A DNA stretch of 62,896 nucleotides. It comes from Actinomyces sp. HMSC035G02. Lineage in GTDB: Bacteria; Actinomycetota; Actinomycetes; Actinomycetales; Actinomycetaceae. Location of the stretch: positions 1 to 62,896 of the forward strand of contig KV835861.1 of NCBI GenBank assembly GCA_001838165.1. The letters run 5' to 3'. Positions within the stretch are counted from its first letter, which is position 1. Every line of letters begins with the position of its first letter. Under the pieces are notes generated by a model. That model did no database searches. It worked only from the letters and a program-made list of their open reading frames with translations, and was not told the DNA's origin. The translations under genes were made by a program, and so were the position numbers. Positions 48,561-58,777 of this stretch are shown here, piece after piece.

Positions 48561-49058
48561 ATGACGACTCTGCCTGACGCCCTTGCCTCCGCCCTGCCCT
48601 CCCGCGAGCGCCGCTCCCCCGGCCTGGAGCTCGAGGACGGGCGATGGATGGTGGCCGCGAAGTCGGGCCTGTACGTGTTCGGTGCCGAGGCCTCGTCAAC
48701 GGACGGGGAGCCTACCCCCGAGGTGTTCCCCTGGTACGACGTGGCACGGGCGCGCTGGGAGGCCGAGGGCTCGCTTTTCGCCCTGGAGTGGGTGGACCCG
48801 TCCCGCCCGGCCCTGGCGGGGCGCGGGAAGGGCGATCCGGAGGACTTCATGCGTCATACGAGCGAGTTCGTGAACCGCTCGATCGTCCTGCACTCCCAGG
48901 TGGAGATCGGCAACGGGACGACGGTGACGGCGTGGGTGCGCCGCGGCGAGGACGGGCTTTTCTCCGTGCTGACGGCCGACGGTCCGCTGGACGCCGACGG
49001 ACAGCGCGAGGCGGACGCCCTGGAGGCCCGCGTGCGCGACGCAGTCGGTCTCGACTGA
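48561..49058 (+). CDS. Small conserved-looking protein of unknown function
   Basis: 165 residues. No domain recognised. Sequence is mixed alpha/beta: ERRSPGLELEDGRWMVAAKSGLYVFG, FPWYDVARARWEAEGSLFALEWVDPSRP, then VNRSIVLHSQVEIGNGTTVTAWVRRGEDGLFSVLTADGPLD. It is acidic and probably cytosolic, without a signal or membrane segment. The ATG at 48561 has TACGAT six bases upstream (48549-48554), giving a leaderless start and ruling out the longer upstream frame. Stand-alone, convergent with luxS. Confidence 0.75.
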   Translation: MTTLPDALASALPSRERRSPGLELEDGRWMVAAKSGLYVFGAEASSTDGEPTPEVFPWYDVARARWEAEGSLFALEWVDPSRPALAGRGKGDPEDFMRHTSEFVNRSIVLHSQVEIGNGTTVTAWVRRGEDGLFSVLTADGPLDADGQREADALEARVRDAVGLD

Positions 49059-49176
49059 AACGAGGCCGGGGCTCCCCCTCGGGGCACGCTCCCCCTCACC
49101 AACGTGTCCTGCGACGACAACGGGACCCATCCTCACCGGATGGGTCCCGCTTCCGTGTTCAGACGAACGCCCGGAA

Positions 49177-49656
49177 TCAGTGGATCACGTCGACGCGCTC
49201 GAAGGCGTCAAGGGAGAAGCCCTGCTCGAGGATCGCGCGGCTCCACTCGCGGGCGCTGAACAGCGAGTGGTCGCGGTAGTTGCCGCACGAGTACGCGTCG
49301 GTGCCGGGCACGTCCTCCCAGGTGACCTCCTCGGCGATCGCGTGGAGGGAGGAGGCCAGCGCCTCGGTCACCTCGCGCACCGAGGGCGTGCCCCACATGA
49401 TGAGGTGGAAGCCCGTGCGGCAGCCGAAGGGCGAGCAGTCGATGACGCCGTCGATGCGGTCGCGCAGCAGGGAGGCCAGCAGGTGCTCGATCGTGTGCAG
49501 GCCCGAGGTCGGGATCTCCCCGGCGTTGGGCTGGAGGAGGCGCACGTCAAAGTTCGAAATCTGGTCGCCCTTCGGGCCGGCCTCCACGTTAATGAGGCGC
49601 ACGTAGGGCGCCTTCACTGCCGTGTGGTCCAGGGTAAAGCTCTCAACTTCAGCCAT
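49177..49656 (-). CDS. luxS: S-ribosylhomocysteine lyase (AI-2 synthesis)
   Basis: 159 residues. Cleaves S-ribosylhomocysteine to homocysteine and DPD, the autoinducer-2 precursor. Metal ligands are His54 and His58 in HTIEH and Cys124. The catalytic Cys79 is in [10 protein letters not shown]. It starts three bases after the dnaG stop, with AAAGG inside the end of dnaG, so it is translated with the primase gene. Confidence 0.96.
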   Translation of the reverse strand: MAEVESFTLDHTAVKAPYVRLINVEAGPKGDQISNFDVRLLQPNAGEIPTSGLHTIEHLLASLLRDRIDGVIDCSPFGCRTGFHLIMWGTPSVREVTEALASSLHAIAEEVTWEDVPGTDAYSCGNYRDHSLFSAREWSRAILEQGFSLDAFERVDVIH

Positions 49657-49659
49657 CGG

Positions 49660-51633
49660 TTAGTCCCTTTCGGTGTAGTTTTGCCGGCGTTGCTCCAGGC
49701 GCATGAGCTCCCGGAACATGTCGGAGTAGGTGGGATCGTCCTCGCTCAAGCGCGACAGGGCCGCGCGGGCCTCGCCGAGCTTGCGGGTCAGGTCCATGCG
49801 CACCATCGCGGCGACAACGCCACGGCAGTACGAGCGCACGTCGGCCTCGCCCGCGACGGGCAGGGGCGCGACGGCCAGCTGGGTGACAGCGGGGCCAATG
49901 AACTCGCCGGCGGTCTCCAGGACCACCTGGACGAAATGGCGCGAGGCCGCGAGCGTCGCGTTCTCACCCGGGCCGAAGTGGGCCTCGGCCTGGCGCATCA
50001 TCTGCGTGAAGGCGTCGAGCCCGCCGACCGCGCGGATCGCGTCGTGGACGGCGCGGTGCGTGGGCACGGTGAAGGACTGCCCGTCAAGCTCCTCGAAGCC
50101 CGATCCCACCGCGTACAGCGGGTGCTGGAGGACGGCCTCGAGAGCCTGGCGCTCGATGCGACTCACCGGGTCCTCGGGGCCTCGGCGCTCGGGGGTGGTG
50201 GGGCCGGGGCGGCCCGCGCCCGCCATCTCGATCTCGCCCGGGCGCGCCTCGTGCGAGATGACCTCGACGCGGCCGGCCGCGCGGATCGCCTGCTCGACCG
50301 TGGGGATGTCCATGCCGAGCCAGCCGGCCAGCTGGCGCGTGTACTCGGCCCGCAGGGCGCGATCCTTGATGTGCGCGACGATGCCGGACGAGGCGCGCAG
50401 ACCCTGCACGCGGCCCTCGGCGCTGCGCAGGTCCATCTGCGACAGAACCGAGCGGATCGCGAACTCAAAGAGCGGGATGCGCGAGTTCACCAGGTCAACG
50501 ATCGCCTGATCGCCCTGGGACAGTCGCAGGTCGCAGGGGTCCTGGCCCCCCGGTGCCACCGCCACGAAGGTCTGGGCCGCGAAGTTCTGGTCCTCGCCGT
50601 AGGCGCGCAGCGCGGCCTTCTGCCCGGCACTGTCGCCGTCAAAGGTGAAGATGACCTCCGAGCCGTGCGCGCGCCCCGTGGACAGGAGCACGCCGGCAGC
50701 CGGATCCGCGTGGTCGCCGAGCAGGCGGCGAATGATCTTCACGTGCTCGGAGCCGAAGGCGGTGCCACACGTGGCCACAGCGTTCGTCACGCCCGCGACG
50801 TGCGCGGCCATGACGTCCGTGTATCCCTCGACGATGACGACCTTGTGCTCCGTCGCGATCGTCTTCTTCGCCAGGTCCAGGCCGTACAGCAGCTGCGACT
50901 TCTTGTAGATCGGCGTCTCGGGGGTGTTGAGATACTTGGGCGACTCCTTGTCACTGTCGTCCAGGCGACGCGCGCCGAAACCGACCGTCGCGCCCGTGAT
51001 ATCGCGGATCGGCCACACGAGGCGGCCACGGAAACGGTCGTACACGCCGCGATTACCCTGCGAACCCAGGCCCGAAATCTGGATCTCCTGGTCCGTGAAG
51101 CCCTTGGAGCGCAGGTGGCGCGTCAGGGAATCCCACGAGGCCGGGGCGTAGCCGACCCCGAAATGCGCGCACATCGCCTGCGTGAAGCCGCGCTCGGCAA
51201 GGAACGTGCGGCCCTTATGCGCCTCGGGGGAAGCCAGCTGCTGCTGGTAGAACTCTTCGGCGACGCGGTGGGCATCCAGGAGGCGCTGGCGCTTGCCCGG
51301 CTCCTCGGTGCGCACGCGCGCCCCGCCCTCTTCGTAGTGGAGGGTGATCCCGGCCTTCGCCGCCAGCATCTCCACCGCCTCGGTGAAAGGCAGGTGGTCG
51401 ATCTTTTGCACGAAAGAGATGACGTCGCCGCTCTCACCGCATCCGAAGCAGTGGAACATGCCCAGGTGGGGGCGCACGTTGAAGGAGGGGGTGCGCTCAT
51501 CGTGGAAGGGGCACAGGCCCTTCAGGGAGCCGATGCCTGCGGGTCGAAGCGCTACGTGTTCGCCGATGATCTCGTCGATCTTCACTGCGTTACGTACCGC
51601 TTCGATGTCGTCCTTACGAATCAGACCCGCCAT
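49660..51633 (-). CDS. dnaG: DNA primase
   Basis: 657 residues. Makes RNA primers at the replication fork. The zinc-binding N-domain has Cys41, His44, Cys62 and Cys65 ([22 protein letters not shown]). The polymerase core has [33 protein letters not shown] and [13 protein letters not shown]. The helicase-interaction domain is at the C-terminus. The ATG at 51633 has TAGACT six bases upstream (+ 51640-51645), a leaderless promoter just beyond dgt. Confidence 0.97.
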   Translation of the reverse strand: MAGLIRKDDIEAVRNAVKIDEIIGEHVALRPAGIGSLKGLCPFHDERTPSFNVRPHLGMFHCFGCGESGDVISFVQKIDHLPFTEAVEMLAAKAGITLHYEEGGARVRTEEPGKRQRLLDAHRVAEEFYQQQLASPEAHKGRTFLAERGFTQAMCAHFGVGYAPASWDSLTRHLRSKGFTDQEIQISGLGSQGNRGVYDRFRGRLVWPIRDITGATVGFGARRLDDSDKESPKYLNTPETPIYKKSQLLYGLDLAKKTIATEHKVVIVEGYTDVMAAHVAGVTNAVATCGTAFGSEHVKIIRRLLGDHADPAAGVLLSTGRAHGSEVIFTFDGDSAGQKAALRAYGEDQNFAAQTFVAVAPGGQDPCDLRLSQGDQAIVDLVNSRIPLFEFAIRSVLSQMDLRSAEGRVQGLRASSGIVAHIKDRALRAEYTRQLAGWLGMDIPTVEQAIRAAGRVEVISHEARPGEIEMAGAGRPGPTTPERRGPEDPVSRIERQALEAVLQHPLYAVGSGFEELDGQSFTVPTHRAVHDAIRAVGGLDAFTQMMRQAEAHFGPGENATLAASRHFVQVVLETAGEFIGPAVTQLAVAPLPVAGEADVRSYCRGVVAAMVRMDLTRKLGEARAALSRLSEDDPTYSDMFRELMRLEQRRQNYTERD

Positions 51634-51678
51634 GATCTCAGTCTACCGATGCCCGCCCACGTCTGCGTCCGATCATGC

Positions 51679-52983
51679 TCAGAGCTGCGAAGACAGCATG
51701 CCGCACCAGCGGGCGTGCCACGCAGAGGCCGACACGTCGGTGAGCGAGGCGACCTGGTCGATGACCGCGCGCAGGCGCACACCGTCGTCGGAGGCGGCCC
51801 GCCATTGCGCGGCGAACACGGGTTCTAGGGCGTTCGCCCCGGCCTCGTAGAGGGCGTCGACGAGGTCGGCCAGGAGCGTGCGCTGCTGGTAGTACACGGG
51901 CTCGGTCTCGCGCGGACTCATGACGTAGTGGACGGCCATGCCCTTGAGGATCTGGATCTCGGCGCGAACCTCGCGCGGCACGACGAGGTCGGCGCGGTAG
52001 CGGCCCAGCGGCTCATGCCCGAAGGCCTCTCGAGTGGCGGCCACGGTCGCCGAGCAGAAGCGACCGATCAGCTCGCTCGTCGCGTCCTTCAGGTGCGCGA
52101 GGGAGGCGTAGGAACCGTCAAAGGAGCGCAGCCACACGGGCATGGAGACGATGCGCTCAAGGGCCTCCTCCAGGTCCGAGCGCGCCACGGAGGGCCCGTA
52201 CCAGTCCAGGGTCGAGGCCACGACCGCCGAGCAGTGCGCGTCATCGAAGAGGTCCGCGGGATCCAGCTTGCGGGTCGCGACCGCATCCTCCACGTCGTGC
52301 ACCGAGTAGGCGATGTCGTCCGAGAGGTCCATGATCTGTGCCTCGAGACACCGCCTGCCGGCCGGCGCGCCCTGGCGCATCCACGCGAACACAGGCGCAT
52401 CGTCGGGGTACACGGAGTACTTACGTGTCGACTTGGCCAGGTCCGGGCCGCCGGCCTTGACCCACGGATACTTGCAGATCGCGTCCAAGGTCGCCCGCGT
52501 CAGATTCAGGCCCGCCGGAACGCCGCCCGCGCCGATGACCTTGGGCTCCAGGCGTGTGACGACGCGCAGGGTCTGGGCGTTGCCCTCGAACCCGCCGATC
52601 GAGGCGGCCGCCGCATCCAGGGCGCGCTCGCCGTTATGCCCGAAGGGAGGATGCCCGAGGTCGTGGGACAGACACGCGGCGTCCACGACGTCCGGGTCGG
52701 CCCCCAGTTCCTTGCCGAGCTCACGGCCGACCTGCGCAACCTCGAGGGAGTGCGTGAGGCGGGTGCGCACGAAGTCGTCCGAGATCGGACCCAGCACCTG
52801 CGTCTTTTCGCCGAGGCGACGCAGCGCCGAGGAGTGGAGGATGCGCGCGCGGTCGCGCTCAAACTCGGTGCGCTCGGAGGACTTGTGGTCCTCGGGCACC
52901 CAGCGCTCGGAATCGGCGGACGCGTACGGACGGCGTGCGTCGCCACCATCAACACCGGGGATCGCCAAGGAAAACTCATTCAC
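51679..52983 (-). CDS. dgt: Deoxyguanosinetriphosphate triphosphohydrolase-like protein
   Basis: 434 residues. HD-domain dNTPase that releases triphosphate from dNTPs. HD residues are in [17 protein letters not shown] and [16 protein letters not shown], with a later Asp in [17 protein letters not shown]. It lies immediately upstream of dnaG (45 bases). dgt-dnaG order is common in actinobacteria and links nucleotide-pool control with replication. Confidence 0.95.
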   Translation of the reverse strand: MNEFSLAIPGVDGGDARRPYASADSERWVPEDHKSSERTEFERDRARILHSSALRRLGEKTQVLGPISDDFVRTRLTHSLEVAQVGRELGKELGADPDVVDAACLSHDLGHPPFGHNGERALDAAAASIGGFEGNAQTLRVVTRLEPKVIGAGGVPAGLNLTRATLDAICKYPWVKAGGPDLAKSTRKYSVYPDDAPVFAWMRQGAPAGRRCLEAQIMDLSDDIAYSVHDVEDAVATRKLDPADLFDDAHCSAVVASTLDWYGPSVARSDLEEALERIVSMPVWLRSFDGSYASLAHLKDATSELIGRFCSATVAATREAFGHEPLGRYRADLVVPREVRAEIQILKGMAVHYVMSPRETEPVYYQQRTLLADLVDALYEAGANALEPVFAAQWRAASDDGVRLRAVIDQVASLTDVSASAWHARWCGMLSSQL

Positions 52984-53093
52984 GGGCCCATGTTACTAGG
53001 GAAACGCCTGCGCAGAACGAGCCCGTGCCTCGTTACTGTCAAAGCACCACAAATTACCGACAAAATACTGTGAGATACCACGTCGGATCTTTC

Positions 53094-53113
53094 AGCATTT
53101 GTTCAAACATGCT
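53094..53113. promoter_or_regulatory. Palindrome upstream of the PTS gene
   Basis: AGCAT-N10-ATGCT (53094-53113), with inner TTG/CAA symmetry, ends 55 bases before the PTS start. Position suggests an operator. No regulator gene is adjacent, and I see no typical antiterminator (RAT/LicT) leader. Confidence 0.35.
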
Positions 53114-53167
53114 AATTGTCAAGTGTCGCATTCAGCGTCGAATCCTCATCCACGGAAGGAGTCCCGA

Positions 53168-55228
53168 GTGTCCAACACGGCACAGGAAATCCTCGATGCG
53201 GTCGGTGGCCCCGGCAACATCACCCACTTCACCCACTGCGCGACGCGTCTGCGCTTCGAACTCAACGACGCTTCGGTCGTCGACAAGGACCGAGTCGAGG
53301 CCATTGACGGCGTCCTCGGTGCCGTCCCGCAGTCCGGTGATCGCTACCAGATCGTTATCGGCGGTGCCGTGCAGTCGGTCTTCAACGAGATCAACAACCT
53401 GCCGTCGATGAAGTCGGGCGCCGCAGCCTCGAACGACGACGTCAAGGCCGCCGCCCGCGCGAAGGCGCGCGGCAAGAACGCCATCGTTGACGCATTCTTC
53501 GAGTACCTGTCGGACTCGTTCCGCCCGCTGCTGCCCGTCCTCCTCGGCGCCTCCCTGATCCTGGCGTTCCTCGCGGTTCTCGAAGCCTTTGGCGTCGTTG
53601 ATACGCACGCGAAGATCATCCCCCCGTGGCTGGGTTACGTGAACTCCATGTGGCGCGCGGTCTTCTACTTCCTGCCCGCGATGGTGGCCTACAACGCCTC
53701 CAAGAAGTTGGACATCGATCCCTGGGTCGGCACGGCCGTCATTCTGTCGCTGCTCACCCCGAACTTCACGGGCCTGAGCAACACGGACAAGTTCGCGAGC
53801 ACCACCTGCTTCCAGCTCGTCGAAGGCCGCGACGACCTGCTGCAGTGCACCGCCCACATCGAGAATGTTCCGCTGATCGGTACTCTGCCCCTGCAGCTGT
53901 CCGACTACGGCGGCCAGGTCTTCGTGCCGCTGCTGATGGTGCCGATCCTAGCGCTGGTCTACAAGTTCCTGAAGAAGGTCATCCCCTCGAACGTCCAGAT
54001 GGTGTTCGTCCCCTTCCTCTCCTTCATCATCATCATGCCGCTCACCGCCTTCCTGATCGGCCCTCTGTCGATCTGGATCGGTAACGGCCTGGGCGGCGGC
54101 CTGGCCTGGCTCAACGGCCACGCACCCATCCTCTTCGCGATCATCATCCCGATCATCTACCCCTTCCTCGTGCCCCTCGGCCTGCACTGGCCGCTCAACG
54201 CCCTGCAGCTGGCGAACATCGCCTCGACGGGTTCGGACTTCATCCAGGGCCCCATGGGCGCATGGAACTTCGCCTGCTTCGGCGCCACCGCCGGCGTTCT
54301 CTTCCTGTCGATCCGCGACCGCGACACCGACATGCGTCAGACCGCGTCCGGCGCCCTGGCGGCCGGCCTCTTCGGTGGCATCTCCGAGCCGTCCCTGTAC
54401 GGCATCCACCTGCGTTTCAAGCGCATCTACCCGCTCATGCTCACGGGCTGCGTCGTCGGCGGTCTGGTCATCGGTATCGGTGGCGGCGCCACCACAAACA
54501 CCTTCGTGTTCACGTCGCTGCTGACGATCCCGGTCTTCTCCCCTATGGCCGTCTACGGCCTTGGTATTGCCGCCGCATTCTTCACCGCATTCCTCATGGT
54601 TGTCTTCTTCGACTACCGTACGAAGGAGCAGAAGGCTGAGGCTCGCGCCAAGAAGTCCCTCCTCGAAGACGACGCCCCCACCCCCGCTGCCGCTCCGGCC
54701 GCTGCTCCTGCCGCCGCTGCGGTGGCCGAGGCCGCTCCCGAGTTCAGCGACGAGGCGAAGGCTGACCTGACGCTCACCTCCCCCATGGCGGGTACGACGG
54801 TTGCGCTGTCGGACGTTGCCGACGAGGCCTTTGCCGCCGGCGCTCTCGGCCCCGGCATCGCCGTCTCCCCGGCCGCTGGCGCCGTGGTTGTTGCCCCGTG
54901 CGACGGCAAGGTTTCCGTGGCCTTCCCGACGGGCCACGCCTACGGCCTCAAGTCCGCTTCTGGCATCCAGGTGCTCATCCACATCGGCATGGACACCGTG
55001 AAGCTGGAGGGGAAGGGCTTCACGCCGCGCGTCGCCAAGGGCGATGTCGTCAAGCGTGGCGACGTCCTGGCTGAGATTGACTGGGATGTCATCCGCGAGG
55101 CCGGCTACGACACGATCACCCCGATGGTCGTGACGAACAAGAAGAAGTTCGGCGAGATCACCCCGGCCGCCCCCGGCCCTGTGGGTATCACCGACACGGT
55201 CGTGACTGTGTCCCCCAAGGAGGCATGA
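53168..55228 (+). CDS. PTS beta-glucoside-family EIIBCA permease
   Basis: 686 residues from a GTG at 53168 that follows GGAAGGAG. Phosphoenolpyruvate-dependent sugar uptake with IIB, IIC and IIA fused in that order. IIB phosphocysteine Cys24 lies in THFTHCATRLRF. IIC has about ten membrane segments (SFRPLLPVLLGASLILAFLAVLE onward). An Ala/Pro linker (APTPAAAPAAAPAAAA) near residue 510 leads to IIA with the active His in VLIHIGMDTV. The family includes beta-glucoside, sucrose and trehalose carriers; the sugar is not decided. No phospho-glycosidase or antiterminator gene adjoins it. Confidence 0.94.
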   Translation: MSNTAQEILDAVGGPGNITHFTHCATRLRFELNDASVVDKDRVEAIDGVLGAVPQSGDRYQIVIGGAVQSVFNEINNLPSMKSGAAASNDDVKAAARAKARGKNAIVDAFFEYLSDSFRPLLPVLLGASLILAFLAVLEAFGVVDTHAKIIPPWLGYVNSMWRAVFYFLPAMVAYNASKKLDIDPWVGTAVILSLLTPNFTGLSNTDKFASTTCFQLVEGRDDLLQCTAHIENVPLIGTLPLQLSDYGGQVFVPLLMVPILALVYKFLKKVIPSNVQMVFVPFLSFIIIMPLTAFLIGPLSIWIGNGLGGGLAWLNGHAPILFAIIIPIIYPFLVPLGLHWPLNALQLANIASTGSDFIQGPMGAWNFACFGATAGVLFLSIRDRDTDMRQTASGALAAGLFGGISEPSLYGIHLRFKRIYPLMLTGCVVGGLVIGIGGGATTNTFVFTSLLTIPVFSPMAVYGLGIAAAFFTAFLMVVFFDYRTKEQKAEARAKKSLLEDDAPTPAAAPAAAPAAAAVAEAAPEFSDEAKADLTLTSPMAGTTVALSDVADEAFAAGALGPGIAVSPAAGAVVVAPCDGKVSVAFPTGHAYGLKSASGIQVLIHIGMDTVKLEGKGFTPRVAKGDVVKRGDVLAEIDWDVIREAGYDTITPMVVTNKKKFGEITPAAPGPVGITDTVVTVSPKEA

Positions 55229-55255
55229 GCTCTCCGAGCATCGCTGACATAGCTG

Positions 55256-55285
55256 TGGTGGGCGGGCCAATTGGCCCGCCCACCA
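55256..55285. terminator. Perfect 30-base palindrome after the PTS gene
   Basis: TGGTGGGCGGGCCAA (55256-55270) is followed at once by its exact complement (55271-55285). The hairpin is followed by TCTTTAGTG. Confidence 0.8.
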
Positions 55286-55432
55286 TCTTTAGTGTCTCCC
55301 TCGGTATCCGACATCCTTTGTTCTTCACCCACGCTTGGTTGCACGCGCTTTATCGGGACGGATAGACTGTTGACCAGTCGGTTACCTCGCCGAAGGGAGT
55401 GCGGGGTTTTCTTCTCAAAGGAAAGCGAAGCG

Positions 55433-55933
55433 ATGCCAGACGTTGCATTCGACTCAGAGCGCCACGCGCAGGTGAGTGACGATATGAGCGCCGGGGGGGG
55501 CGAACTAACCACCTCCGCCATGTCAGCCACGCTCTTGGCTGCGGCACAGTTGTTTGGGCATTGGACGACTGAGAGCGCTGCCCAGGTTATGGGCGAGGCA
55601 GTTCGCTCGTTCCTGTCGTCGTTCGCAACGAATATGACGAACGAAGCGCAGTTCTTGAATGACCTGGACACGAAGGTTGCCCAGGCCGTCTCCGACTTTA
55701 CCGGCACCGAGGAAGATGCCCGTGCTGCGATGGCCGCCGTCGGAACTGCGTTGCTCTCCTTGAACCAGGGGGAGAGCGCACATCAGGTTTATTCGCAGGA
55801 GACCATCGACAAATTGACGAGTGCGAATAAGCCGAAGGACGAGGCAGCCCAGAGCGGCGAAGCTGAAGGCGAACAGGGCGCGTCCGGTGAGGCACAGACT
55901 ACGCCGACTTACGGTGCCCAGAGCGATATCTAA
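55433..55933 (+). CDS. Small helical protein, candidate ESX-type (WXG-like) partner
   Basis: 166 residues from the ATG at 55433 (AAAGGAAAG upstream). Residues 30-120 are predicted helical: LFGHWTTESAAQVMGEAVRSFLSSFATNMTNEAQFLNDLDTKVAQAVSDFTG, with an acidic, low-complexity C-tail. Size and helical pairing recall WXG100/ESX proteins, but a clear W-x-G turn is absent, so I do not name it. It is the first of three plus-strand genes ending in a mycosin-like protease. Confidence 0.6.
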   Translation: MPDVAFDSERHAQVSDDMSAGGGELTTSAMSATLLAAAQLFGHWTTESAAQVMGEAVRSFLSSFATNMTNEAQFLNDLDTKVAQAVSDFTGTEEDARAAMAAVGTALLSLNQGESAHQVYSQETIDKLTSANKPKDEAAQSGEAEGEQGASGEAQTTPTYGAQSDI

Positions 55934-55960
55934 GAACGTGCCTTGAGGGAGGAATAGCAG

Positions 55961-57481
55961 ATGGTGTCTTCACCGATGTACGAGCGCTTGATGCAGTTTG
56001 CTGATAGCGCGCCGGAGAACGAAAAGCTCTACGGCTGGGACGACGAGCACTCGACCGTCGTCAAGGCCATCCGCAAGGCTCAGGAAAAGGTCGAGCATTT
56101 CAAGGACCACCAGGGTTTCACGGGCCAGGCCGGCGATGCAATGAGCGCCGAGGCCGTGCGTGCCCTCCAGCGCTTCAACGGCCAAGCGAACTACTACCTG
56201 ACAGGCATGTCCTACTACGTTGAGGCGCGCCGCGCGATCATGCTGGCAGCAGAGGAAGCCCGCCAGCTCTCGCCCACATTGTTAGATCCGATGACCGAAG
56301 CTATGCGCGACGTTGCTACGGTGACAATCCCTGTCGCCTCCAACTTCGGTCTTCCGGGGCAGCTCGTGAACTCCCTTGCTGTCACTGGTGCCGCGTACGT
56401 CGACGCTGTCGAAGCTCAGGCCAACGCGCAGCGGGAGGCGAAGTCGACCGAAATCATCGAGCACTTTGAGTCCACGATGAACAACCTGAGTACACGCCTC
56501 AAGGATCACACGTCAGAAGGACCAGATACATCGAATCCAGAAAATCGCGAAGGGTGGACCCCAATTCCTGAAATCCCAAAGGACTCAGCGGATGCCCTCA
56601 AAAAAGGGCACATCACCATCTCCCCGTATGAGGGCGGTGCCTACGGACGTTCGCGTTCGGATGCATTCGGCAACGCCGATCTAAGGGGTTCAGACTCGGG
56701 TCTTTATCCGGGAGGATATAACGACGGTGAGGGTGTGAACCAGCGCGTCATGCAGTCGCCGCGCCTGCCGAGCCGTTATTTCCCTGAAGGAGAGGCTGGA
56801 TCGAGAACGAATCCCATCTCTGACCCGCAGGATCTCATGGACATGGACCTGCTGCACACGCACGTGAACGGCGACCGTCACGCAAACGGTGTCATTGGCG
56901 GGCATACACCGGCTCCTCCGATCGACCGCGATCACCCGCTGTGGGGTTTGAATGCTTCTCGTGCTGCGGAATCACAAACAGCAGGCCGCCTCGGCGGCAT
57001 CGGTGTGATGGGGGCTGGAGCTCTTGGCCTACGGGGAGCTGCTCGCATGGGTTCTACTGGCATGGGAGCGCTTGGACGAATGGGTGGCGGAGGAACCGGG
57101 TCGCTAGGAACCGCTGGGGCCGGAGCTCTCGGTCGCGGCGGCGCAACAGCAGGGGCATCCACTTTGCGCACAGGGTCGTATAGTGGAACGGGCATGGGCA
57201 CCTACACACCACCTGGTTCCGGCAAAGCAGCTGGTGCTGCAGGCCAGGGTGCCGCCGGCCAGCGGGGCGGATTCATGGGTGCCTCCGGCGCTGGTGCCGG
57301 CGGCGCGAAGGAAGACAAGAAGCAGCGTCGCCGCAAGTACGAGGCCTTCCGCGTCGAGGATGAGGATGAAGACGCGCTGCCACTGGGATACGTCAATCCG
57401 TTGTCCCAGACATATGGCACAGACAAAGACATTACGCCTGCACGCCGCCGCAACGACGGATGGGATCCCAACCAATGGTGA
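55961..57481 (+). CDS. PPE/ESX-substrate-like protein with Gly-rich C-terminus
   Basis: 506 residues, GGGAGG before the ATG. Residues 1-190 are helical (DEHSTVVKAIRKAQEKVEHFKDHQGFTGQAGDAMSAEAVRALQRFNGQANYYLTGMSYYVEARRAIML), which recalls the WXG/PPE helical hairpin of type VII substrates. A Pro/Asp-rich middle is followed by Gly/Ala-rich, imperfect repeats (GMGALGRMGGGGTGSLGTAGAGALGRGG) and a charged tail (KEDKKQRRRKYEAFRVEDEDEDA). The stop overlaps the next start (ATGGTGA). Function unknown; surface or secreted role is inferred. Confidence 0.65.
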   Translation: MVSSPMYERLMQFADSAPENEKLYGWDDEHSTVVKAIRKAQEKVEHFKDHQGFTGQAGDAMSAEAVRALQRFNGQANYYLTGMSYYVEARRAIMLAAEEARQLSPTLLDPMTEAMRDVATVTIPVASNFGLPGQLVNSLAVTGAAYVDAVEAQANAQREAKSTEIIEHFESTMNNLSTRLKDHTSEGPDTSNPENREGWTPIPEIPKDSADALKKGHITISPYEGGAYGRSRSDAFGNADLRGSDSGLYPGGYNDGEGVNQRVMQSPRLPSRYFPEGEAGSRTNPISDPQDLMDMDLLHTHVNGDRHANGVIGGHTPAPPIDRDHPLWGLNASRAAESQTAGRLGGIGVMGAGALGLRGAARMGSTGMGALGRMGGGGTGSLGTAGAGALGRGGATAGASTLRTGSYSGTGMGTYTPPGSGKAAGAAGQGAAGQRGGFMGASGAGAGGAKEDKKQRRRKYEAFRVEDEDEDALPLGYVNPLSQTYGTDKDITPARRRNDGWDPNQW

Positions 57482-58683
57482 CGGTACGACGCACAGCGCT
57501 CACCAATGCTCTGAGGAGAGGCTCACGGCGTGCTGCAGTAGCATCCGGATGCGCGCTTGCTTTGGCAGGTAGCGCATTGGTAGCCACCCCTACGCGCGCG
57601 GACGACCGCCAGATCACGGCCGCCGACCAGGCCTATTTCTCGTACTATCACCTGGACGCTGCCCGAGCCAAGGGCTACACGGGAAAAGGCGTCACCATCG
57701 CCATTATCGACGGAAAAGTGGATACCTCCGTCCCCGAACTAGCTGGTGCCAACGTTGTCGACAAAAGTCCCTGTGCTATCAACGGCAGCAACGAAAGCGC
57801 TAGCCATGGAACGGGTGTCGCTTCTCTCCTAGTTTCCCAAGATTATGGCATCGTCCCCGATGCCACGCTATTGGCATATCAGTCCATTGACTCAACAAGT
57901 TATGCAGGCAAAGACTGCCCAATGAAGGCAGGGGCCCTGCCGACAGATTTATCCTCGTTGGTGAATCAAGCTATCAACGATGGCGCATCCATCGTCAACT
58001 TTTCAGCTTCAAGTTCAATGCGCAGAGCTGATCTGAAGTGGGCCATAGCCCGGGCCATGAGCCAGGGAGTCATTATTACAGCATCGGTTGGAAACGGAGG
58101 AGCAGACGAAAACGAAAACCACCTGTCCAGGTGGTCTGGCGTTGTCGGTGTTTCTGCAATCGACACCGACGGCAAATTCGCCTCCTATTCATCGTGGGGC
58201 CAGGGCGTCACAACCACCGCGGTAGGTGGACCATTCACGGAGCGGAACATATCTGACGGAAAAATCGGCAGCACCCAGGGCACCTCATATTCTGCGCCAA
58301 TCGTTGCTGGAGCTCTCGCCCAAGCGCGCGCACAGTGGCCCAACGCCACCGCAAACCAGCTCCTACAGCTGCTCGTTAACACAGCTGTTGGTCACGAAAA
58401 CGGTTGGAATCAGTACGGCGGATACGGAGCAGCAAACCTCGGTGGAATGCTCAACACCGACCCGAGCCAGTACCCCGATGAAAACCCCCTGGCCGACAAG
58501 GGCGGCGGTACCAGCCCCACCCCTGCAGAGGTGCAGCAGTACGCCGACGGCCTCGTCGATCCTTCTGAGATCGCCTACGACAATTCCTACGCCTACCGCG
58601 GCCTCGACGAATCACAGATCACCAACAAAGACAACACCTACCCCATCCACTTGGGAACGAGCCCACGCTTCCACAGGCAATAG
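57475..58683 (+). CDS. Subtilisin-family (S8) serine protease, mycosin-like
   Basis: 402 residues, secreted. The signal peptide is RRAAVASGCALALAGSALVATPTRA. The catalytic triad is Asp79 (IIDGKVDTS), His111 (SHGTGVAS) and Ser271 (GTSYSAPIVAG), with the oxyanion Asn near 207 (SVGNGG). Mycosins of type VII secretion systems have this domain plus a C-terminal membrane helix, which is absent here; the end is a soluble Pro/Asp-rich tail. ATG at 57475 or GTG at 57478 overlap the stop of the preceding gene. Base composition is lower in GC than in the flanking genes, hinting at acquisition. Confidence 0.85.
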   Translation: MVTVRRTALTNALRRGSRRAAVASGCALALAGSALVATPTRADDRQITAADQAYFSYYHLDAARAKGYTGKGVTIAIIDGKVDTSVPELAGANVVDKSPCAINGSNESASHGTGVASLLVSQDYGIVPDATLLAYQSIDSTSYAGKDCPMKAGALPTDLSSLVNQAINDGASIVNFSASSSMRRADLKWAIARAMSQGVIITASVGNGGADENENHLSRWSGVVGVSAIDTDGKFASYSSWGQGVTTTAVGGPFTERNISDGKIGSTQGTSYSAPIVAGALAQARAQWPNATANQLLQLLVNTAVGHENGWNQYGGYGAANLGGMLNTDPSQYPDENPLADKGGGTSPTPAEVQQYADGLVDPSEIAYDNSYAYRGLDESQITNKDNTYPIHLGTSPRFHRQ

Positions 58684-58699
58684 CCACACGATGGAGCGC

Positions 58700-58731
58700 G
58701 AGGGGCGCTGGAGAACACTCCAGCGCCCCTC
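58700..58731 (+). terminator. Terminator after the protease gene
   Basis: 14-bp stem GAGGGGCGCTGGAG (58700-58713) with its complement (58718-58731), AACA loop, then TATTTCG. Confidence 0.85.
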
Positions 58732-58777
58732 TATTTCGTCGCTTGCTTCGGGGCCGCGTTGACACCCGCGATCGGGC

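Noticed and set aside
49180..51828. An 882-residue plus-strand open frame opposite luxS and dnaG
   Set aside because: Shadow of dnaG. Composition is typical of the complementary strand of a high-GC gene, and no domain is visible.
55433..55933. Firm WXG100 (EsxA/B) identification
   Set aside because: A W-x-G turn and the C-terminal secretion motif are not clear, so it is only listed as WXG-like.
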